Shown piece after piece: positions 55,308 to 63,239 of a stretch of DNA of 64,000 nucleotides. This DNA is from Trichomonas vaginalis G3. Lineage: Eukaryota; Parabasalia; Trichomonadida; Trichomonadidae. Under the pieces are notes generated by a model, which was not told where the DNA came from, did no database searches, and was given only the letters and a program-made list of their open reading frames with translations. Location of the stretch: positions 10,570,082 through 10,634,081 of the forward strand of contig NC_067207.1 of the NCBI RefSeq assembly GCF_026262505.1. The letters are read 5' to 3'. The translations under genes and the position numbers were made by a program. Each line of letters starts with the position of its first letter. Positions within the stretch are counted from its first letter, which is position 1.

Positions 55308-56195
55308 ATGAAGCATTTAATACATGATGTAGATGAAGACATGAATGAAACTACAGACAAACTTAACTCTTCTCTTATTCTTCCTTTCAGCAAAGATTAT
55401 GAATTCTGTTCAAATGGTGTGTATTTCTATTGTGGAAAGATGGGTTCAGGTAAGACATTTAACCTCATTCGTCATATACTCATAACAGAACGTTTAGGAA
55501 ATGACTCATATTATGACCAAATCATTATATCAGCAACTTCAGACTCTATGGACTCAACAGCGAAAACATTTATGTCAAAAGTTCAAGCCTCTGTCGTTAA
55601 AGTTCCAGACAGTGAACTCATTGAATTTCTTCAACGTTACATTCGACGTAAGAGGAAATATTATGCCATCGTAGAGTTCATACAGCCAGGAATGCAAAAG
55701 ACTTCTGAGGAGATGGAAAGAATTATTGACAAACGCCACTTACGTCAGTACTCAGGAGTATACAATATGAAACGACTTACAAACTACATTCTGTCAAAAC
55801 TTTCAAAATACCCCTTCAAAAAATATCCATCAAACACTTTATTAGTTTGTGACGACTTCGCCGGAAAAGGTTTAGTGTCAAAACCAGACTCACCATTAGC
55901 TAACATCATAACTAAAGTCAGACATTACCATTTAACTGTAGCAATACTTATGCAAACATGGAGGCTTTTAGCTTTAAACATAAAACGTCTCATAACTGAC
56001 TTCGTTATCTTTCAAGGTTTCTCACGCTATGATATTGAACTCATTTGGAAACAGTCAGGTATAACATTACCTTTTGAAGAAATTTGGGAAGCATATAAGT
56101 CTCTCATCTCTCCTCGTTCATACCTTGAGATTCATATCATGACTAATACCATTAAAGTCAAAAATATTCCATGGGAACGACCAACATTGTTTTAA
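55308..56195 (+). CDS. Packaging ATPase, FtsK/HerA type (Polinton B)
   Basis: 295 residues, the usual length for Polinton packaging ATPases. P-loop GKMGSGKT at residues 43-50; Walker B-like LLVCDDFAG at about 175-184; a conserved FQGFSRYDIE segment near 245, also seen in elements A and C. It would drive genome entry into the capsid. It diverges from the 54410-55291 gene with only 16 bp between start codons (55292-55307). Its stop overlaps the stop of the convergent gene within TTAA (56192-56195). Looks whole. Confidence 0.85.
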   Translation: MKHLIHDVDEDMNETTDKLNSSLILPFSKDYEFCSNGVYFYCGKMGSGKTFNLIRHILITERLGNDSYYDQIIISATSDSMDSTAKTFMSKVQASVVKVPDSELIEFLQRYIRRKRKYYAIVEFIQPGMQKTSEEMERIIDKRHLRQYSGVYNMKRLTNYILSKLSKYPFKKYPSNTLLVCDDFAGKGLVSKPDSPLANIITKVRHYHLTVAILMQTWRLLALNIKRLITDFVIFQGFSRYDIELIWKQSGITLPFEEIWEAYKSLISPRSYLEIHIMTNTIKVKNIPWERPTLF

Positions 56196-56593
56196 AGTTT
56201 AACCTTCAATTGACTGATGGTAAACAAATTCCATGCATCTCTGTCGCCATTTCTGTTAATATTTTTGCTGTCATTCATATCATCCACTTCCCCATCCGTT
56301 AGCTTTTGAGGATATGCGTTAGAATAGTTGTTCTTAAATGAAGGCTTTTCACCTTTGAGAGCATAAACTCTATAACTTTCTGCATACTTTATGTTTGAAC
56401 CTCCTGAGCCATCATTGACATAAATTTTTATAGGCTTCCACCCTTTGTTCATGTTCCTGCTTCTTCCCTTAGCTCTTTTGTTCAGTAGTTCTACATCTTT
56501 ATACACAGCACCTGTCTCAGTGAATTCAACAATATTTTCATTCGTTAGCTTTACATTCAAACCCTTGTCGAGTATATTGTTCATTTCATACAT
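56192..56593 (-). CDS. 134-residue protein (Polinton B)
   Basis: ATGs at 56593 and 56584; the open frame further up to 56710 runs into the divergent gene. The protein contains a Lys/Arg/Asn patch (KRAKGRSRNMNKG) followed by strands (KPIKIYVND), a Gly-Gly-Ser turn and an Asp/Asn-rich segment near the C-terminus. No family recognised; a small virion or DNA-associated protein is possible. Convergent with the ATPase and divergent from the 56619 gene. Confidence 0.55.
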   Translation of the reverse strand: MYEMNNILDKGLNVKLTNENIVEFTETGAVYKDVELLNKRAKGRSRNMNKGWKPIKIYVNDGSGGSNIKYAESYRVYALKGEKPSFKNNYSNAYPQKLTDGEVDDMNDSKNINRNGDRDAWNLFTISQLKVKL

Positions 56594-56619
56594 ATAAAAG
56601 GTTTTTATTCTATATGAAA
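56584..56619. promoter_or_regulatory. Divergent start region with inverted TTTCATA/TATGAAA
   Basis: TTTCATA at 56584-56590 and TATGAAA at 56613-56619 face each other across the 25-35 bp between two divergent start codons. The symmetry would suit a single two-way promoter. Confidence 0.4.
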
Positions 56620-57233
56620 TGAGAAGCAAATCCATCTTAGCTGGTGCCGTTAATGTTCCAATTGAACCAACATCAAATGTTGACTCACGAACGACAAACA
56701 ATATTGTCATAAAGAACTATAGTTCAGAGTGTTTGAAAGAAAAAGAACCAGAACTTAAGTCGGTGAATTTAAACTCAGCTTCAAACGCTAACGCTACATC
56801 AGATGTTAAGTTAGAGTATCCACCACTGGACCAAATTCTTTCAAGAGAAGCCAACGACAACCCTTACACAAATGTTCAAACAAATCCTTCAGATAACGTA
56901 GACCATTACCTTCTTCAGTTATACCAAACAATTTTACTCAAAGACGATAAGAAGCTTTTGACAAATCTTATAAGCAAGAACCAAATAATTCTAACAAAGG
57001 AGGACCTTGAAAATGTTATATCACGAATAACAGGAAAGCAATGTGTCATTGACTATCTCGACCCTGAAATCGAATGCTGTGGTCAAACTCCACTATTCAT
57101 GAAAATAGGTAACATCCGCATCATTGAAACACCAGGAACTATAGGAGTTGAGTTTAAGTATAAATATTCGAATGAATATACAAAACTTTCAACAGAATAT
57201 AAGCTTTGTTTGAAATATGTTTTAGTAAATTAA
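56619..57233 (+). CDS. 204-residue protein (Polinton B)
   Basis: ATG at 56619. N-terminal half is low-complexity (Asn/Ser/Glu/Ala-rich, about residues 20-90), then a helical middle (LLQLYQTILLKDDKKLL), then a C-terminal domain with CCGQTPLFMKIGNIRI and strands to the end. The family is not recognised. It is divergent from the 134-residue gene, and its 3' side carries two GC-rich hairpins before the convergent gene. Looks whole. Confidence 0.55.
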   Translation: MRSKSILAGAVNVPIEPTSNVDSRTTNNIVIKNYSSECLKEKEPELKSVNLNSASNANATSDVKLEYPPLDQILSREANDNPYTNVQTNPSDNVDHYLLQLYQTILLKDDKKLLTNLISKNQIILTKEDLENVISRITGKQCVIDYLDPEIECCGQTPLFMKIGNIRIIETPGTIGVEFKYKYSNEYTKLSTEYKLCLKYVLVN

Positions 57234-57241
57234 AGCAGTCA

Positions 57242-57269
57242 GGACCTTCGGTCTTGGCGCTTTGCGCCG
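57242..57269. terminator. Two small GC-rich hairpins between convergent genes
   Basis: gacc-ttc-ggtc (57243-57253, extended by two weaker pairs) and ggcgc-ttt-gcgcc (57256-57268) stand side by side in the 49 bp between two convergent stop codons. Placement suits a two-way 3'-end signal; the same loop pattern recurs in coding DNA at 54274-54299. Confidence 0.4.
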
Positions 57270-57282
57270 TCAGTCAAAAATT

Positions 57283-57525
57283 TCAAGTTAGCAATTTGTA
57301 ATATCTATCCAAAACTTCTTCAACAGTATCGAACTCATCTTCATAATGCAAACCTAATCTTATTGACTTGGTGCAGTTTTCACTAACACAATATTTTTCT
57401 GTTCTCTTGACTGACATAACTAACTCATTTGTTTCATCAAACAGCAACAACCAAAGTTCATGACCTAATACATAACATTCATACTTTATATTTTTAGCTC
57501 TGAGTTCTCTTGTAAGCTGTTGCAT
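57283..57525 (-). CDS. 80-residue protein (Polinton B)
   Basis: ATG at 57525 (MQQLTRELRA). The gene overlaps the 3' end of the penton-like gene by 40 bp in another frame. Contents: a basic N-terminal helix, a strand region (LWLLLFDETNELVMSV), two Cys close together, and a C-terminal acidic helix. No family recognised. Confidence 0.5.
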   Translation of the reverse strand: MQQLTRELRAKNIKYECYVLGHELWLLLFDETNELVMSVKRTEKYCVSENCTKSIRLGLHYEDEFDTVEEVLDRYYKLLT

Positions 57526-58250
57526 TTAATATTTTCTAAAAAGTCAACTTCAACAGTCATTCGCACTGGTGCCTTCAGTTCTACAGGCTCTCCTTGAAAG
57601 TCAACAAGTCTGAATTGCATGTCTTTCAAATTATGAGGACTAATGCGAACCCATTTACCTAAATGAGTTGCTATGACAGGAACGTTTGGAATGAACATTG
57701 AATTGACTGCATAACAGAAGGATTTATATTCTACTGAACCTTTACTATTAACTCCTGAAATGCCTGTGACATTAGCTATTTTAGACTCAATGTATAAACA
57801 ATTACCATAACATACGTATGGAACAGATTTCATCTCAATCGTTTTGTCAACACTTTTCAAAGGAAATGTCATATGGTATGCTCCCAGAAGCAATTGAACT
57901 CTATGACTCATTCGTGTTATCTTAAACTCCTTCGCATAACTGAACTTCAATGTTCCCTCAGAAGAGAGTTCGACATCTATGTTGTCAATAGTTTCTTCAT
58001 TTATGAGAGTATCTATGACTCCAGCAATTTTATCTATTCTGTACTCGGCTCTGTTAGGAAATGTTATAACACTTCTTTTGTCATCTATTTCAATCTCTAT
58101 GAAATCTGTTTCATCTATTATGACAAAAGTTGCGATAGTATTGAAGTCAACAACTCTGAAAGCAAGTGCTTCATTCTGAAGACCTAAGTTTGTTTGTAGT
58201 TTTACTGTCCCGTATTCATTCGGGTCTGTACTTTGTAAATAGAACAACAT
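57486..58250 (-). CDS. Penton-like minor capsid protein (Polinton B, probable)
   Basis: 254 residues, ATG at 58250. It is beta-rich throughout and closes with FRLVDFQGEPVELKAPVR plus a last strand; this closing (hydrophobic strand, D-x-x-G-x-P-V-x-L, strand) is the hallmark ending of single-jelly-roll penton proteins of Polintons and relatives. Length also fits. It would form the capsid vertices to which a fibre binds, and indeed the fibre gene is its divergent neighbour, start codons 17 bp apart. Looks whole. Confidence 0.65.
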   Translation of the reverse strand: MLFYLQSTDPNEYGTVKLQTNLGLQNEALAFRVVDFNTIATFVIIDETDFIEIEIDDKRSVITFPNRAEYRIDKIAGVIDTLINEETIDNIDVELSSEGTLKFSYAKEFKITRMSHRVQLLLGAYHMTFPLKSVDKTIEMKSVPYVCYGNCLYIESKIANVTGISGVNSKGSVEYKSFCYAVNSMFIPNVPVIATHLGKWVRISPHNLKDMQFRLVDFQGEPVELKAPVRMTVEVDFLENIKCNSLQENSELKI

Positions 58251-58267
58251 TTTATTCTCATTAAAAT
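58251..58267. promoter_or_regulatory. 17-bp divergent start region with TCATT box
   Basis: The whole space between the penton-like and fibre start codons. A TCATT box, like the trichomonad initiator (TCA, pyrimidine, A/T), lies at 58258-58262, six bases before the fibre ATG. Confidence 0.35.
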
Positions 58268-61125
58268 ATGACTATTGCTGCATATGCGTATGAAACAAAT
58301 GAAGCAAGAAGAGCACATGAACTAGTAAATGAAAACTCAACTTTAACAGTGGAAGGTAACAATTTAGTCATTGACGATGGAAAAACTAAAAAAGTCATTG
58401 ATTTCGATACTTTTAACACTTATGACCCATTCATTACAACAAGTAAAGTTCCTATCATAAATGATGGAACGGTGCAATATATAAATTCTACAGTAGATGC
58501 CTCATTAGTGAAAGTATTAAATGTTCTCATTGAATTGTTAAAGAGCTTTCGATTTGACGACAACATTAAATGCCTAAAGAATTTAGTCATGAATGAGAAA
58601 CAAATTCTTGGCGTTGCTGGTAGCAGTAATGATGTACACCTTATGACATTAGAATATTATAACGAACATAAAGATGAACTGAAAGGAGAGAAGGGTGACA
58701 CTGGACCTCAAGGACCACAAGGAATACAAGGACCTCAAGGCGAAAACGGTTTGGATGGTGAAGATGGAAAGGATGGAAAAACTGCTAAATCATGGATATG
58801 GAACCTTATAAATACTGGTTTAACAGCTGCTTCATATGGAGTTCTTCAATACCAAATCGGAAAGATATGGGCAGTACTTGGTGAAGAAGTTTTAGATGAC
58901 GTTAAAAATGCTTTGAACTTCATTTCAAATGGTTCGGATACTATTAAAACTTTATCTGGTTGGATGCAAGAAACAAGGAGTCAAATAGATACTGTAAGAC
59001 GTATAGCAAACAATGCACGTACGGGATTGGATACTTTACGAGAAGCACAAAATACACTAAAGGAAGCAAATGATATTCTTGGCTCAGTATCAGACATGCA
59101 TGAAGATTGGCTTAAAGGTATTGACAAATCTTTAAAAAATCACAGTCAGTCTATTGCTGACTACAAGAAAAGTATAGATTTTTTACATAGTGCTATGGAC
59201 GTACATGATGGAAGCATAAGGAACTTACTTAATGCTAACAATAACTTACCAGGAACTATTAAAGCATTTATAAAGTCCTTTGTAAAACCTGGTGCTCTAA
59301 CATTTAGGTCTTTGAGAGCAAGAGCATTGAAGTCAAGAGATGCAGAAACTCCAACAGAACCTACAGAAGGAACTGAAACAACAGAAACTCCAGAAGAACC
59401 ACTAAAACCAACAGCTAATGAAATATTGTTCAAATATTTTCCAAGGTACTCTGTTCTCATTGCATACATTCAAGAAATACTTAAGAAAGCAGACTTGACT
59501 TTAGGAGATGATGAAAGTTCTGTATATCTTTCGTTCCAGTTTCAAATAGCAGAACTTTTGAGACAGATATGCTTAATGTATGACAACATCTCTGATTTCA
59601 CAAGATATGATGACGACCATGACCCCGAACACGGTGAAGAAGAAGAAGTTTTACAAACATCCATTAAGACAGGAAAGATTTTAACTCAAAGTCTCATTAT
59701 TGACACCAAAGATGGCGAAGTGGACGTTCTTCAAGAGCTGAAGAAAAATACTTCTTCGGGAGGTGGTGGTAGGCATGAACTTGAAATAAATGAGATAGAA
59801 GAGAAATTAGCCGAAAAAGCAGATAAAAACCATGTTCATTATATAAGTTCAGACGAACAGATTATAACGGACTACCACGGATATTTAACACAGGATGAAC
59901 AAATAAGCACTGAAGATGTTAATGAAAGAAGATATAAATTCATTCGTGCTAAAGGTTATGACATACACTGTACTGTACAGTATGACACAGGTAAAGCACC
60001 AGAAGCATTTGGTTATAACAATGAAATTTATGCTTCATACTTCTTTGTTAACGGTGTATTAGTTGAACCAAGATTTACTTTGAGAGTTAAGTCAAAAATA
60101 ACGTTTGAAGATGCTATTAAAAGTAAAGCTGACAAAGTTGAACTTGAAGCAACGAACAAAGTTTTGAAATCTCATAAACACAATATCTCCGATATAAATG
60201 AACTTCAAACTTCTTTAGACAGTAAAGCAGACAAAAACCATACACATGAATCCTTCACTACTGTTAGAGCAGACGACATAATATTGAACTATACCCTTGG
60301 TTCAAGTGCACCTTTAGAGAATCCAAGTACAAGCGTAAAAGATACTCTTAATAGTTTAAATAACAAATGTATGAACATTGAAGGTCATGTCAGAAACTTT
60401 GAAGCATATGAACTACCCGCAATGTTAGACAAGAAAGCTGACAAGAACCATACACATAAATCCTTCTCAACTGTTGCTATAGAAAGTATTGAAGGAACTG
60501 GTGGGGATGCATTACATTATAAACCTCCTAACTTTCCACAAGGTTTAACATCGAATGAAAACATAACAACGAAGAAAGACATTAACTGTAAAAATGTTTA
60601 TGTCACGGATGATGAAAATAATGTTAAATTCACTGCTCAAGATTTATATGATAAGAAAGCTGACAAAACAGAGCTTCAAACATTAAAGACTGAAATACTT
60701 CAAACATTATATCCTACAGGCTCTATTTATACGTCAATGAACTCAACAAATCCAGCAACAGTTCTGGGTTTTGGTACATGGAAGCAGATTGTAGACAAAT
60801 TCTTATATTGTACTAATAATTCAAAACAAGCCGGTGGTTCAAAGAAAATTAAAGAAGCAAACCTTCCACCGCACACTCATACAGGAACGACAAACTTTTC
60901 TGGCGACCATAGCCACTCATTAAGAGACCACCCATTATACAACTCAGACTATGAAGCTGGCAATGATGTTTTATCTCCATCTTATAACAATTCAGCAAAA
61001 AAGACTTTTTGACAAACTGAACCAGGAGGAAATCATGTCCATACTTTCACAACAAATCCAACAGGCTTGGGTAAAGATTACATGCCACCATTTGTGACTG
61101 TATTCGCATGGTACCGCGTTCATTG
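58268..61125 (+). pseudogene. Collagen-like, phage-type tail fibre gene (Polinton B)
   Basis: Largest gene in the window, over 900 residues readable from the ATG at 58268. Order: an N-terminal domain; a collagen-like Gly-x-y stretch (about residues 140-170, GPQGPQGIQGPQG); a long coiled coil (200-330); a Thr/Glu/Pro linker (about 355-375); then four KADKNHTH-type repeats spaced through the stalk; and a phage collar-type end (YPTGSIYTSM, GTWKQIVDKF, LPPHTHTG). Such repeats and collar domains are typical of trimeric bacteriophage tail fibres that bind cell surfaces. Next to a penton-like gene this suggests a receptor-binding spike. The element's fibre is nearly whole, with about one break. Its C-terminal end is shared with the Polinton A fibre. 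Confidence 0.8.
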
Positions 61126-61193
61126 AATGTGCTTGAGCCCAGACCTTTGGGTCAAGGCTTACCGTCTTGAATAAAATCTTTAACTTTACATAA

Positions 61194-62280
61194 ATGAGCT
61201 TGAAAGAAGTATTCGAACAACATCCATGGAGGTCATTTAAGAAGTTCAATGAAGCTGCAAAGAGTTGGGGATTTACTAACAGAGCTGAAGTGAAAAGGTT
61301 CTTTGACAAAAATGTTGTACATCAAACAAAAATAAACCCTTACGACTACTTTTTACCAATTTACTCCAACACTCCTGACGCATACCAATTTGACACTCTC
61401 ATTCAAAGCAGAAAAGGAGGACATAAACCATTCCTCATCTTCATTAATGTTAACACTCGCAAAGCATATGCATATCCAATGAAAAATAAAGGAACTCGTG
61501 AAGTGTTAAGAGTTTTACAAAAGTTTGTAGCAGAACATAGCCCAAGTACTTTAACATCAGACCAAGACAGTGCATACCTCAGCAATGAAATCACAGATTT
61601 TCTCATTAAGCATAACATAACTCACTACACTACTGAAGACCATAACCATAACATACTCGGCATCATAAACCGCTTCATAAGAACGCTCAGAGATTTAAAC
61701 CAAGAGCGAGACTTTACCGAAGAAACAATGAAACATTTTCTCGAAGTATATAATTCCTCAACACACTCTACAACAGGACATACACCAAATTCAATGACAC
61801 AACAACAAGAAGAAAGTATATATACAAAAGAAACGAAGTCAAACACAAAATATCAGAAATTCAACACAATTTACCCTCATTCCTGGTACAAAAGTTCTTG
61901 TAGTTCTTGACGACAAACCGTTGACAAAGAAACGTTTAAGGTTAAGTCGAAATTATTATATCGTAGACTCTACGCAAGGTAATGGATATCTTATAAAAGC
62001 TGCTGACGACTCCATTGCTTTTTATCCTCGTCATAAATTAGTTGAAAGTAGTAATGGCAAACTTGCTGAAACCATTGACGAAGCAAAGCGAGGAGTGGTT
62101 ATTGAAATACTTGGCTATAACACAAACGATGACACTTATAAAGTAAGATATGAAGGAGGCATTGAAGATGTTATACCATCTAAGAACTTGAGAGAGTCGA
62201 AGCCAACACATCGGGGACCATTAGAGCGGGAGTACTGGAAAGACAAAAATATGCCAGAAAGAATAAGAAAATTCTTATGA
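61194..62280 (+). pseudogene. Retroviral-type integrase (Polinton B)
   Basis: About 360 residues from the ATG at 61194, normal for the family. The N-terminal region (residues 1-60) is basic; the rve core has QFDTLIQ and LTSDQDSAY at the first two acidic positions and GIINRFIRTLRDLN at the third region; the C-terminal part has an SH3/chromo-like fold pattern (KVRYEGGIEDVIPS). In Polintons it inserts the element into the host. It follows the fibre gene on the same strand with about 70 bp between. Nearly whole, about one break. Confidence 0.75.
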
Positions 62281-62468
62281 ACTAAATATATTTTATCGTT
62301 AATGTTTACGTTAATGTTTCGTTAATGTTTTCATGAATGTTTTCAGTGTCACTACGTCACCATGTCACCAGGTTAATTAACTTCTTTAAAAAATGATGAC
62401 AACATGACATTTAGACAACAGTCCCGATTAGAGCGGGAGTACTGGAAAGACAAAAATAATGAATTTCA
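62281..62468. repeat. Iteron-like repeats and a copied gene end
   Basis: After the integrase: four tandem copies of cgttaatgttt-type units (62297-62342), three tandem 8-mers beginning gtcac (62348-62371), then at 62428-62457 an exact 30-bp copy of 62221-62250, the 3' coding end of the integrase. No gene. Such clustered short repeats could be protein-binding sites. Confidence 0.65.
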
Positions 62469-62540
62469 TTAGTTAGAAAAATAACGCTAATTTTTTTCTA
62501 AGAAAAATTTTTATTTTGTATGTAAAGACAGTAATGTCAA
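62469..62540 (+). promoter_or_regulatory. Shared leader before KilA-N gene 1
   Basis: The block aaataacgctaatttttt followed by an A/T tract and then tgtatgtaaagacagtaATG is repeated at 63173-63239 before the next gene. 25 bases up to and past the start codon are identical (62516-62540, 63215-63239). A common promoter or translation leader is the simplest reading. Confidence 0.6.
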
Positions 62541-63145
62541 ACATTGAGTTTGAAACAGTTAGAAAGATAGACAATGACACCAAAGTGGTTAGAATTGGTG
62601 ATTTAAACGTAAGATACTGTAAGAAATACAACAAATATTCTTTGTCAGACATTATATCTCCATCTGGAAAGAAAACAAACGACTGGGTTAGAAATGCTTC
62701 AACTCAGAAAATTTTGACAAGAAATCCTGAGCTTATGATATCGGTAAGATTCTATGGAACTACAGCATATCTCATTGACAAAAGTCTTATACCAATAATT
62801 CTTCTATGGATTGACCCAGTTGTTGGATATAACTTCATAACTTATGGTTCATTCGATACGGAACGTTGCAGTGAAGGCTTACTTTACATCGTTCAGAAAC
62901 CGAAGGACTTCAATACAAAGAGATATAAGATAGGAAGAACATATAATATAACTCAAAGATATGACAGTACAGTCAATAGAGTCAAGGTTGTGTTTGTTAA
63001 TGATATGAGAGCTGCTGAAACAGAACTGCTTGAAGTTTTTGAGAAAATGTATGGTGCTCCCACGAAAGGTAAAGAAACGTTTGAAGTAGATGAGATAGAT
63101 AAAGCTATAAAATTATTTGACGAAGTTGCTGAAAAATACATGTAA
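62534..63145 (+). CDS. KilA-N plus T5orf172 (GIY-YIG-like) protein (Polinton B)
   Basis: 203 residues from the ATG at 62534; the frame is open for six more codons but only from TTG. N-terminal half: a KilA-N-like DNA-binding domain (NKYSLSDI, SGKKTNDWVRN, then LIDKSLIPIILLWIDP). C-terminal half: T5orf172 domain of the GIY-YIG nuclease superfamily (LLYIVQ, YKIGRTYNITQRYDS, RAAETELLEVFEKMYG, GKETFEV). This pairing is known in large DNA viruses and phages, where it acts in DNA binding or cutting. Looks whole. A shared leader precedes it and the next gene, and a degraded copy lies in Polinton A at 8620-9290. Confidence 0.8.
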   Translation: MSNIEFETVRKIDNDTKVVRIGDLNVRYCKKYNKYSLSDIISPSGKKTNDWVRNASTQKILTRNPELMISVRFYGTTAYLIDKSLIPIILLWIDPVVGYNFITYGSFDTERCSEGLLYIVQKPKDFNTKRYKIGRTYNITQRYDSTVNRVKVVFVNDMRAAETELLEVFEKMYGAPTKGKETFEVDEIDKAIKLFDEVAEKYM

Positions 63146-63172
63146 AGCGTTTATTTTTGGTCTTTTGTGAAA

Positions 63173-63239
63173 GTCAGAAAATAACGCTAATTTTTTCTAA
63201 CAAAATTTTTTATCTTGTATGTAAAGACAGTAATGTCAA
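63173..63239 (+). promoter_or_regulatory. Shared leader before KilA-N gene 2
   Basis: Second copy of the leader block described at 62469-62540; the gap between the A/T tract and the start codon is the same. Confidence 0.6.

Noticed and set aside
57873-58187. Plus-strand frame opposite the penton-like gene
   Set aside because: It overlaps a better-supported minus-strand gene fully and has no recognisable features.
59161-59469. Minus-strand frame of 102 codons under the fibre gene
   Set aside because: It is a shadow of the Thr/Glu/Pro linker and coiled-coil coding sequence, with no start signal or homologue.
58268-63145. Bacterial or phage contamination, from the tail-fibre and KilA-N genes
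   Set aside because: The genes lie in one continuous element with a Polinton ATPase, penton-like protein and integrase, share base composition with the flanks, and a related copy sits in a separate contig of the same window.
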